A stretch of 5,254 nucleotides of DNA, from positions 1 to 5,254 of the forward strand of contig JASHSY010000102.1 in NCBI GenBank assembly GCA_030040825.1, given 5' to 3'. The notes under the pieces were generated by a model that was not told the DNA's origin, ran no database searches, and saw only the letters and a program-made list of their open reading frames with translations. Made by a program: the position numbers and the translations under genes. This document shows, one piece after another, positions 1-5,254 of this stretch (within the stretch, counting starts at the first letter, position 1; each line of letters opens with the position of its first letter). The stretch comes from Xanthobacteraceae bacterium. GTDB lineage: Bacteria > Pseudomonadota > Alphaproteobacteria > Rhizobiales > Xanthobacteraceae.

Positions 1-569
1 AGACCTGCGCCACGCTCGGCATGCTCACCGCCGAGCAGGCTCGCGAACTCAAAATGGCGGGCCTCAATTACTATAACCACAACCTCGATTCCTCGCCCGA
101 GTTCTATGGCGAGATCATCACCACGCGGACCTACGATGATCGCCTCGCGACGCTCGGATACGTCCGTGAAGCCGGCATCCGCGTCTGTTGTGGCGGCATC
201 GTTGGCATGGGTGAGACACGCGAGGATCGCGTCGGCATGATCGAAACACTGGCTAATTTGCCGGTGCATCCGGAATCGGTGCCCATCAACATGCTGGTGC
301 GCGTCACCGGCACGCCGCTGGCCGACGCACCGCCGCTGGATGCAATCGAATTCGTGCGCACCCTAGCGGTTGCCCGCATCGCCATGCCGCGGTCCGTGGT
401 ACGGCTCTCCGCCGGGCGCGAAAGCATGAGCGAGGAGACGCAGGCGCTCTGCTTTCTCGCCGGCGCCAATTCAATATTTTATGGACCGAAACTTTTGACC
501 ACGCCCAATCCGGCAGAGGACCGCGACCGCGCGTTGATGGATCGGCTCGGCTTGTCGCCGGCGCACTAA
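1..569 (+). CDS. bioB: Biotin synthase BioB, C-terminal part (5' end outside window)
   Basis: BioB is a cytosolic radical-SAM enzyme that inserts sulfur into dethiobiotin, the last step of biotin synthesis. The reading frame is open from the window edge (first full codon at 3) to a TAA at 567-569, giving 188 visible residues of a protein usually 320-350 long. The match to E. coli BioB is near-continuous: YYNHNLD, SPEFYG, TTRTY, GGIVGMGET, ESVPINMLV, VRLSAGRE and ANSIFYG are all present. Ligands of the [2Fe-2S] cluster can be placed by spacing: a Cys at codon 2 of the window (E. coli Cys128), Cys at 186-188 (Cys188) and Arg at 402-404 (Arg260). The radical-SAM CxxxCxxC motif and the start lie upstream. 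The C-terminus stops soon after GLSP, so it lacks the tail of the E. coli protein. It ends 15 bp from the convergent hydroxylase gene. Nothing suggests loss of function. Confidence 0.97.
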   Translation, partial: TCATLGMLTAEQARELKMAGLNYYNHNLDSSPEFYGEIITTRTYDDRLATLGYVREAGIRVCCGGIVGMGETREDRVGMIETLANLPVHPESVPINMLVRVTGTPLADAPPLDAIEFVRTLAVARIAMPRSVVRLSAGRESMSEETQALCFLAGANSIFYGPKLLTTPNPAEDRDRALMDRLGLSPAH

Positions 570-584
570 CGTGACGGCGTAGCA

Positions 585-2165
585 CTACTTTCCCTTGCGC
601 AGCACGTGATAGCTGAGTTCGTCCGGGTCGGTGAGGTCGGGCACCTTCCAGCCGTCAAGATCGTACTCGGCCATGCAGTCTTCGGCGAACCCTTTGAAGC
701 GGTCGGCGTTGCCGGAGGCTTGCGCGCCGAACAGGCAATAGCGGCGGATTTCCTCGGTCGAGCCGCCGTAATTGATTTCATAGAGCTCGTGGCGGCCGCC
801 GAATTCGGTCGCCAGACAATCCCACAGAAGCTTCATCAGCTTGACGCGCTCCTCGGCCTTGTAGCCGTTCGACCCCCGCATATAACGGTCGATATAGGGG
901 CGGATTTCCGCGTTCTTAAAATCGTTGACGTGCGAATTGAGATAGATCAGGCCGGACGCCACAGTCTGCTCGATGATGTATTTGACCTTGGTGTAGGCCA
1001 TGGTTGCGATGATCTGGTAGGCGTTGCCCGGATCCATATTGGGCAGTACATAATCGCCGATCCATGGCTTGGGATCGCGCACCATCGCGTCCGACAGCGC
1101 CCAGAACAGGTTTCGCCAGGCGATGACCTCGCCCACATTGGCTTGTACGCCGCGATAATCCTTGGTGCCCGCCGCTTCGACGGCCTTCAGCAGTAAACCG
1201 GCGATGAAGTCGAGCTTGACCGCAAGCCGCGTGCAGCCGTGCACGACGAAGCGTGGCAGAAAGCCGGTGCGGGGGAAAAAATTGTTGGCCTTTTCGATGT
1301 CGCCGTAAACGAACACGTTCTCCCAAGGCACCAGCACTTTATCGAGGATGAATACCGCGTCGTTCTCGTCGATGCGCGACGACAGCGGATAATCGAACGG
1401 GCTGCCCATCGCGGTCGAGGTCATTTCGTAGGAGGTGCGGCAGAGGAACTTCACGCCCGGCGCGTTGGTCGGAATCATGAACACGACGGCGAATTTTTTG
1501 TCCTGCACCGGAATGAGACCGTGATGCGCGACAAAAGTGTAGTTGGTCAGCACCGAGCCGGTAGCCACGACCTTGGCGCCGGACACGATGATGCCGGCGT
1601 CGGTCTCCTTCTCCACATGACAGCAGATGTCTCCGACTTCGCTTGGCGGCCGGTCGCGGTCGACCGGCGGATGAATGATCGCGTGATTGACGAACGGCAC
1701 GCGCTCCTGGCTGAATTTGTACCAGCGTTTCGCGTTGTCGGTGTAAGGATCGTAAAACTGCGCATTGGCGCCAAGCGTGGCGAGGAACGAGGCCTTGTAA
1801 TCGGGCGAACGGCCGAGCCACCCATAAGTGATGCGCGCCCATTCCGCGATCGCACTGCGCCCGGCTAATAAATCTTCAAGCGACTTCGGCGCCTTGAAGA
1901 AAGCGTGCGTCTTGCCGCCATTGCCGGTGTCGGTCGGCACCATGATTTTGTCGGCGTGCTTCTTGTCGTGCAGGGCGTCGTAGAGCCGCGCCACCATGCG
2001 TGCCGTGTTGCGGAAGGCGGGGTGCGTGGTCACGTCCCTCACGCGTTCGCCGTAGATGTAGATGGTGCGGTCGTCACGCAACGAATCGAGATACTCGTCG
2101 CCGGTCTGCGGAGTGGTAACGGCGGACTTTGCGGCGGTCTTCGGTCCCTTTGCGGCGACGCTCAT
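585..2165 (-). CDS. HpaB-family flavin-dependent aromatic hydroxylase (4-hydroxyphenylacetate 3-monooxygenase-like, oxygenase component)
   Basis: This family uses FADH2 supplied by a separate reductase to add an ortho hydroxyl group to phenols such as 4-hydroxyphenylacetate. The protein is 526 aa, close to E. coli HpaB (about 520), with the acyl-CoA-dehydrogenase-like fold. Family landmarks include YIYGERV and THPAFRN near the N-terminus, SYEM, GSPFDYPLSSR, DENDA and VPWENVFVYGD in the middle, and EINYGGSTEE near the C-terminus. Catalytic/substrate residues appear as R119-x3-Y123 (GRSPDY) and H161 (NHA). The Arg-to-His spacing of 42 equals that of R113 and H155 in E. coli HpaB. ATG at 2165 is chosen because AGGGAGGA lies 5 bases ahead; an in-frame TTG at 2219 would add 18 residues without such a site. 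Residues 1-20 are an Ala/Lys/Thr-rich leader. No hpaC-like reductase gene is visible. The substrate cannot be fixed: 4-hydroxyphenylacetate, a coumarate or a substituted phenol are all possible. It is probably monocistronic here. Confidence 0.92.
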   Translation of the reverse strand: MSVAAKGPKTAAKSAVTTPQTGDEYLDSLRDDRTIYIYGERVRDVTTHPAFRNTARMVARLYDALHDKKHADKIMVPTDTGNGGKTHAFFKAPKSLEDLLAGRSAIAEWARITYGWLGRSPDYKASFLATLGANAQFYDPYTDNAKRWYKFSQERVPFVNHAIIHPPVDRDRPPSEVGDICCHVEKETDAGIIVSGAKVVATGSVLTNYTFVAHHGLIPVQDKKFAVVFMIPTNAPGVKFLCRTSYEMTSTAMGSPFDYPLSSRIDENDAVFILDKVLVPWENVFVYGDIEKANNFFPRTGFLPRFVVHGCTRLAVKLDFIAGLLLKAVEAAGTKDYRGVQANVGEVIAWRNLFWALSDAMVRDPKPWIGDYVLPNMDPGNAYQIIATMAYTKVKYIIEQTVASGLIYLNSHVNDFKNAEIRPYIDRYMRGSNGYKAEERVKLMKLLWDCLATEFGGRHELYEINYGGSTEEIRRYCLFGAQASGNADRFKGFAEDCMAEYDLDGWKVPDLTDPDELSYHVLRKGK

Positions 2166-2170
2166 GACGC

Positions 2171-2179
2171 TCCTCCCTT
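2171..2179 (-). promoter_or_regulatory. Strong ribosome binding site deciding the hydroxylase start
   Basis: Read on the minus strand, this is AAGGGAGGA followed by five bases (GCGTC) and the ATG at 2165. It contains the full GGAGG core at normal spacing. It supports ATG 2165 over the upstream in-frame TTG at 2219. Confidence 0.85.
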
Positions 2180-2225
2180 GTACGTGTATCTGCCTTGCTC
2201 GTGCCGATCTCTTGGCCAAGCGAAT

Positions 2226-2240
2226 GGTCGAATATCGAAC
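2226..2240 (-). promoter_or_regulatory. Candidate IclR/PcaR-type operator, box 1 upstream of the hydroxylase
   Basis: On the minus strand this reads GTTCGATATTCGACC, an imperfect palindrome with arms GTTCG and CGACC. From memory, the 15-bp PcaR site of Pseudomonas putida is GTTCGATAATCGCAC, which this box matches at 12 of 15 positions. It lies 60 bases upstream of the hydroxylase ATG, where a regulator of this promoter would sit. Binding is inferred only. Confidence 0.5.
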
Positions 2241-2255
2241 AAATGTGCGTTATTC

Positions 2256-2270
2256 GGTCGATGGGCGAAC
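2256..2270 (-). promoter_or_regulatory. Candidate IclR/PcaR-type operator, box 2 upstream of the hydroxylase
   Basis: On the minus strand this reads GTTCGCCCATCGACC, with the same arms as box 1 (GTTCG-N5-CGACC) and the same orientation. It lies exactly 30 bp further from the gene, so about three helical turns, on the same DNA face. On the plus strand the shared repeat unit is GGTCGA-N4-CGAACAA, at 2226-2242 and 2256-2272. The match to the remembered PcaR site is 10 of 15. A repeated box at fixed phase makes chance less likely, but binding is not shown. Confidence 0.45.
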
Positions 2271-2350
2271 AATAATGATATGCTCCCGGCGGAGCAAGAC
2301 GCCAGAGAGCGCCGCGATCGATCCAATTTCAGGCGAGTGAAAATCGATCC

Positions 2351-2365
2351 GTTCGGCGATCGAGC
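2351..2365 (+). promoter_or_regulatory. Weaker third operator-like box
   Basis: The plus strand reads GTTCGGCGATCGAGC. It matches the arms GTTCG-N5-CGACC at 9 of 10 positions and box 2 at 12 of 15. It is on the opposite strand from boxes 1 and 2 and about 230 bp ahead of the acyltransferase start, so it could serve either gene or be chance similarity. Confidence 0.22.
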
Positions 2366-2588
2366 CTGGACGCGGCAAAAAAATTCGCCTTGTCTATTGC
2401 GTTACCGAGCGAGCCTCGCCTAATCATTTGTGGCTAGTCCCTATTCCCGAGCTCGAAGCATTGATTGCGAGAAACTATTCTTCCCGCATGCGCGCCTATT
2501 GCATATTTCGCGCTTGCATAGGGCAGCGTGCGTTCCAATGATCATCCTGGCCGATAAATCAAAACTAGCCGGCCGCTATTGACGTTTT

Positions 2589-2592
2589 GGAG
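2589..2592 (+). promoter_or_regulatory. Ribosome binding site of the acyltransferase gene
   Basis: GGAG lies four bases ahead of the ATG at 2597, a rather short spacing. It supports ATG 2597 over the in-frame TTG at 2579, which would add six residues and has no comparable site. Confidence 0.6.
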
Positions 2593-2596
2593 ATTC

Positions 2597-3817
2597 ATGG
2601 CACGTCCCGTATCTCCGTCGCGATCCAGTTTGGCGCTCGATAACCTGCGCGCCGCGGTCATTCTTATTGTGCTCGCGTTCCATTCGGTCATGGCCTACGT
2701 CGAATGGGCACCTTTGCGATCGTCCGGATTCAGCAATCCGCCCTATGACTGGCATGTCTTTCCAATTGTCGATGCGCATCGCTGGTTCGGCTTCGACATA
2801 TTTTGCGCGTGGCAGGACGTTTATTTGATGTCGCTGATGTTTTTCTTGTCCGGCTTGTTTGTGTGGCCAAGTCTACAACGCAAACGTCCTTTGGCTTATG
2901 CCCGCGACCGCTTGACAAGGCTCGGTATTCCCTTTGCGTTCGGCGTTATCGTCCTTATTCCGTTTGCCATCTATCCGTCCTACCTCGCAACGACCGCAGA
3001 TCCGAACGTCTCAGATTATGTGCAACGTTATCTAGCGCTGCCGTTCCTGCCTAATGGCCACCTGTGGTTCTTATGGCAGCTCCTCGCCCTTGATTTGCTC
3101 GCGGCCGGCATCAGCCTTATTGCGCCCAACGTGTTGCGCTCCTTGGGGCGGTGGTCAGTCAAAGCCGGACAGCGGCCAGAGTTTTACTTTGCCGCGCTCG
3201 TCGCGGTTTCAGCTGCAGCCTACATTCCGTTAGCGTTGACATTCACACCGTGGGCTTGGCGCAACTCCGGATTCCTCGCCCTGCAGTGGTGCCGGCCGCT
3301 GCTTTATGGCGTCTATTTTTTTGCGGGGATGGGCATCGGCATCGCGGGCATCGATGGGGGTCTCATCGCTGCCGATGGAGCATTGCCGAGACGCTGGAAT
3401 CGGTGGTTGGCGTTGGCAATCGTTTCGTTTGTCGTCTGGATGGGCGTAACCTATTTTACTTTGGATGGCCGGGCGCCCATTACCATCGAGATTGCTTCCG
3501 ATCTGCTCTTCGTCATTGCTTGTGCCAGTGGCTGCTTTTTCTTCGTCGCCACGAGCCTACGCTTTGGCGCGAAGCATACGCGTATTCTCGCCAACCTTTC
3601 TGACAATGCCTATAGCCTCTATCTGGTGCATTACGATTTCTTTGTTTGGGCGCAATACGCCTTGCTTGCTTCCACTCTGTTTGCCGTGATCAAGGGAGCA
3701 ATCGTTTTCGGCGCGACATTGATCCTGAGCTGCCTCACAGTATGGATAGCGCAACGCATTCCGCTTGGGTCATTGCTCGTGGCAGCGCCGCCACGCAAAG
3801 CAGACGTAACGGCTTAA
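2597..3817 (+). CDS. Membrane acyltransferase, acyltransferase-3 family (OpgC/OafB-like)
   Basis: Proteins of this family sit in the inner membrane and move acyl groups (acetyl, succinyl and others) onto glycans, lipids or small molecules at the cell surface. The 406-aa protein is strongly hydrophobic, with about ten likely membrane segments (first around residues 17-36). R18 and H29 give the family's R-x10-H motif, with the catalytic His in LAFHS. Other family landmarks are FFLSG (82-86), the basic loop ending RLTRLGIP (105-112), HLWFLW (155-160) and SLYLVHY (340-346). Nothing is missing, and length is normal for a stand-alone domain with no SGNH extension. It ends in a tandem stop, TAATGA. 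The substrate cannot be told; no glycan synthesis genes are nearby. Codon use is richer in TTT, TTG and TAT than in the flanking genes (2821-2880 is 43% GC by hand count), which may point to separate acquisition or simply to membrane-protein composition. Confidence 0.88.
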   Translation: MARPVSPSRSSLALDNLRAAVILIVLAFHSVMAYVEWAPLRSSGFSNPPYDWHVFPIVDAHRWFGFDIFCAWQDVYLMSLMFFLSGLFVWPSLQRKRPLAYARDRLTRLGIPFAFGVIVLIPFAIYPSYLATTADPNVSDYVQRYLALPFLPNGHLWFLWQLLALDLLAAGISLIAPNVLRSLGRWSVKAGQRPEFYFAALVAVSAAAYIPLALTFTPWAWRNSGFLALQWCRPLLYGVYFFAGMGIGIAGIDGGLIAADGALPRRWNRWLALAIVSFVVWMGVTYFTLDGRAPITIEIASDLLFVIACASGCFFFVATSLRFGAKHTRILANLSDNAYSLYLVHYDFFVWAQYALLASTLFAVIKGAIVFGATLILSCLTVWIAQRIPLGSLLVAAPPRKADVTA

Positions 3818-4202
3818 TGAGCCGCGCATACCTTGTTCAGGATCGGGCAGCTCGACGCACCGCGATTGCGCAGGATAGCCGAGGTCTTCGCACGCGAAAT
3901 TCTTGCCAGTGAAATGGAAAATCTGCTCGGCGGCGCGGCGCAATTGCGGCAAGAAACGATCGCGCATTTCATTGGGCGTGGCGCACGTTGAATGGGTGCT
4001 CACGTTTGAGCGCAGCCACCGCCTGTCCGCGCCGATTCACAATCGGCACGGCGACGGCGCGGAGCCGGCGTTCCAGTTCTTCGTCAACGATGGAAAACCC
4101 CTGGCCCCAATCTTCGTGCTCGGCGTGCGCAGAATCCGATGCGCCGTCGGCCGCGACCGGCCGGCGGCAGGTGCGCAAACAAGCGTCGAAACCCGAGCTG
4201 TA
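3818..4202. other. Gap between acyltransferase and bioA, no intact gene
   Basis: This 385-bp stretch lies between the 3' ends of two convergent genes. Most of it is the IclR-family remnant. About 3818-3895 shows nothing recognisable: no hairpin followed by a T-run that would make a convincing terminator, and no repeat marking an insertion boundary. Confidence 0.6.
3896..4182 (-). pseudogene. Decayed C-terminal fragment of an IclR-family transcription regulator
   Basis: IclR-family regulators have an N-terminal winged helix and a C-terminal effector-binding domain; many control aromatic catabolism. Only the C-terminal part is recognisable. From 4103 to about 4008 (-) the frame reads QGFSIVDEELE, then LRAVAVPIVNRRGQAVAAL, typical of the domain. 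From about 4006 to 3896 a different frame continues NVSTHST, then EMRDRFLPQLRRAAEQI, the usual C-terminal helix. The two join exactly if one base is removed from the TTT at 4005-4007 (plus strand), so a single-base insertion broke the gene. Further upstream, AHLPPAG in a third frame (about 4179-4159) may be more of the same protein after a deletion of roughly 20 residues. The helix-turn-helix half is absent, because bioA ends at 4203. No intact stop follows the last helix. It was probably a PcaR/PobR-like regulator; that subfamily is a guess. Confidence 0.8.
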
Positions 4203-5254
4203 TTAGGCTGCCGGCTCGAGTTCGCCGTCGCGGAGCGCGTCCAACGCTCGTTCGATCGTGTTGACAATAAGTTCGAGATCCGCGTGCGAGATACAGTAGG
4301 GCGGAAGTACATAGATGCTGCGGCCGATCGGGCGGAGCAAGACGCCGTGCCCAACGAAATAGCGGTAGAGCTTCGGCGCCACATCGGAGAGATAGCCGCG
4401 ATCAGGCGCACGAACATCGAGTGCCGCGATCGTGCCGATTTGCCGCACGTTCACGACATCTCCGCGTGCCGCAAGTCGCGGCCACAGCGCACGTAAGGAA
4501 ACGGAAACTTGGTTGATACGGTCAAGTACCGGCTCCTCCTGCCAAATCTTCAACGAAGCGCATGCCGCCGCGCAGCCCAGCGGATTTCCAGTGAAGGAGG
4601 AGGAATGAAAAAAGGTTCGCGCCCGGTCGGTGCTGTAGAACGACCGATATATCTCCTCGGTCGTCAACGTGACCGCGAGCGGCAGGAACCCTCCGGTCAT
4701 GCCTTTCGACAGGCATACGATATCGGGCTCGATACCGGCCTGTTCACACGCAAAGCGCGTTCCCGTACGCCCCCATCCCGTCATCACTTCATCGGCGATG
4801 AAAAGAACGTTATGGCGACGGCAGAGATCATGCAACGCGCGCAGCGTGCCGGTGTCGTACATCATCATCCCCGCTGCGCCCAGCACGAGCGGCTCGACGA
4901 TCAGCGCGGCAATGCTCTCCCCTTGATTACGCAGCAGCTTGTCGAAAGCCTCAAGCGTTGCGTGCCGGCGCGTTTCTTCGGGAAAAGGCAGCCGGTGCAC
5001 GTCGAATAGAAGCGGTTCATATAACGCGTTAAAGGTACTGCGAGCGCCAACCGCCATCGCGCCGAACGTGTCGCCGTGATAGGCGTGCTCCAGCGCCACG
5101 ACTCCATGGCGCGGACGGCCCTGATGAACCCAATAGCCGAGCGCCATCTTCAGCGCGACCTCGACCGCGGTCGAGCCGCTGTCGGACAAAAATACCCGGG
5201 TCAGATTCGACGGCGTGATCTCAACAAGCTTTGCCGCCAGTTCCTCGGCCGGCG
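4203..5254 (-). CDS. bioA: Adenosylmethionine-8-amino-7-oxononanoate aminotransferase BioA (5' end outside window)
   Basis: BioA is a PLP-dependent class III aminotransferase that uses S-adenosylmethionine as amino donor to convert KAPA to DAPA, two steps before biotin. The frame is open from the right edge to a TAA at 4205-4203: 349 visible residues of a protein usually about 420-430 long, so roughly the first 80-90 residues are missing. Visible landmarks are SDSGSTAVEVALK (PLP phosphate loop), AYHGDTFGAM, IADEVMTGWGRTG with the PLP-binding Asp, LSKGMTGG with the PLP lysine codon at 4706-4704, and SSFTGNPLGCAAA. RPIGRSIYVLPPY carries the Arg that in E. coli (Arg391) binds the KAPA carboxylate. 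The last two features favour BioA over other class III aminotransferases. An in-frame TTG at 5189 is internal, since homology (AEELAAKL, TRVF) continues upstream of it. Upstream bio genes may lie beyond the edge. Confidence 0.95.
   Translation of the reverse strand, partial: PAEELAAKLVEITPSNLTRVFLSDSGSTAVEVALKMALGYWVHQGRPRHGVVALEHAYHGDTFGAMAVGARSTFNALYEPLLFDVHRLPFPEETRRHATLEAFDKLLRNQGESIAALIVEPLVLGAAGMMMYDTGTLRALHDLCRRHNVLFIADEVMTGWGRTGTRFACEQAGIEPDIVCLSKGMTGGFLPLAVTLTTEEIYRSFYSTDRARTFFHSSSFTGNPLGCAAACASLKIWQEEPVLDRINQVSVSLRALWPRLAARGDVVNVRQIGTIAALDVRAPDRGYLSDVAPKLYRYFVGHGVLLRPIGRSIYVLPPYCISHADLELIVNTIERALDALRDGELEPAA

Larger units (their letters stand above)
2166..2596. other. Divergent intergenic region, no gene seen
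   Basis: This 431-bp stretch separates the hydroxylase (-) from the acyltransferase (+) and must hold both promoters. I find no convincing coding region: the open frames crossing it have poor composition and no recognisable protein. It contains the GTTCG-N5-CGACC boxes on the hydroxylase side, a perfect 10-bp palindrome CTTGGCCAAG at 2211-2220, and two TTGCATA direct repeats at 2499-2505 and 2514-2520 on the acyltransferase side. No strong -35/-10 pair could be assigned in either direction. The half facing the acyltransferase is AT-richer than the flanking genes. Confidence 0.7.

Noticed and set aside
606..1868. Long open frames on the plus strand opposite the hydroxylase (606-1196 and 1239-1868)
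   Set aside because: They lie wholly antisense to a clearly homologous gene, have no recognisable protein or ribosome binding site, and are the usual by-product of GC-rich codon use.
585..2165. Hydroxylase could instead be a 4-hydroxybutyryl-CoA dehydratase, a structural relative
   Set aside because: The iron-sulfur cluster Cys/His ligands of that enzyme are not seen at matching places, while the HpaB Arg-Tyr-His substrate residues are present at exact spacing.
2211..2220. Perfect 10-bp palindrome CTTGGCCAAG upstream of the hydroxylase
   Set aside because: Too short to call an operator alone; single occurrence and no known matching site. Kept only as a note in the intergenic entry.
2317..2350. 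Direct repeat ATCGATCC at 2317-2324 and 2343-2350
   Set aside because: 8-mers built from GATC/ATCG are common in this kind of genome; no positional logic relative to either gene.
2374..2389. GGC, A7 run and GCC, looking like a small hairpin or terminator
   Set aside because: Only a 3-bp stem with the A-run in the loop, and it does not follow a gene end.
1905..2423. Open frames running out of the hydroxylase 5' end into the intergenic region (1905-2423, 2062-2340)
   Set aside because: They are mostly antisense to the hydroxylase; the intergenic part has no recognisable protein features.
3821..3988. Plus-strand open stretch after the tandem stop of the acyltransferase, in the same frame, giving a protein-like sequence
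   Set aside because: Most of it is antisense to the IclR remnant, whose motifs are far more specific; there is no start codon with a ribosome binding site. It is not a read-through extension, because two stops precede it.
3903..4496. 197-residue plus-strand frame across the IclR remnant and the bioA 3' end
   Set aside because: It is antisense to bioA for half its length and has no family resemblance.
5187..5189. TTG at 5189 as the start of the aminotransferase
   Set aside because: BioA homology continues upstream in frame to the window edge, so the TTG is an internal leucine codon.

Overview
The window looks like chromosomal DNA of an alphaproteobacterium, probably Hyphomicrobiales (Bradyrhizobium/Xanthobacteraceae-like). 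The reasons are moderately high GC with GC-rich third positions in most genes, the style of the biotin genes, and an HpaB-type hydroxylase of the kind common in that order. The assignment is an inference from protein style; no marker gene is present.

Layout. (1) 1-569 (+): the 3' part of bioB, biotin synthase, cut by the left edge. (2) 2165-585 (-): a complete HpaB-family flavin-dependent aromatic hydroxylase of 526 aa, convergent with bioB across a 15-bp gap. (3) 2166-2596: a 431-bp divergent intergenic region with no gene. It holds two 15-bp boxes of the form GTTCG-N5-CGACC, exactly 30 bp apart, just upstream of the hydroxylase, and a third weaker match. The boxes resemble the operator reported for PcaR, an IclR-family regulator of aromatic catabolism. 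(4) 2597-3817 (+): an intact membrane acyltransferase of the acyltransferase-3 family, 406 aa, visibly AT-richer in places than its neighbours. (5) About 4182-3896 (-): a decayed C-terminal fragment of an IclR-family regulator, with no DNA-binding domain and at least one clear frameshift. (6) 5254-4203 (-): bioA, the aminotransferase of biotin synthesis, cut by the right edge.

How it fits together. bioB and bioA make enzymes of one pathway, but here they point at each other with about 3.6 kb of unrelated material between their 3' ends. The biotin locus therefore looks split or rearranged. The material between is a small accessory patch: an aromatic hydroxylase with IclR-type operator candidates, a dead IclR gene and a cell-surface-type acyltransferase. 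The most interesting inference is that the dead regulator, or a relative elsewhere in the genome, controlled the hydroxylase through these boxes.

I see no RNA gene, CRISPR array, insertion sequence or clearly new multi-gene system. The gene families are all familiar; the interest lies in the arrangement, the operator-like repeats and the regulator remnant.
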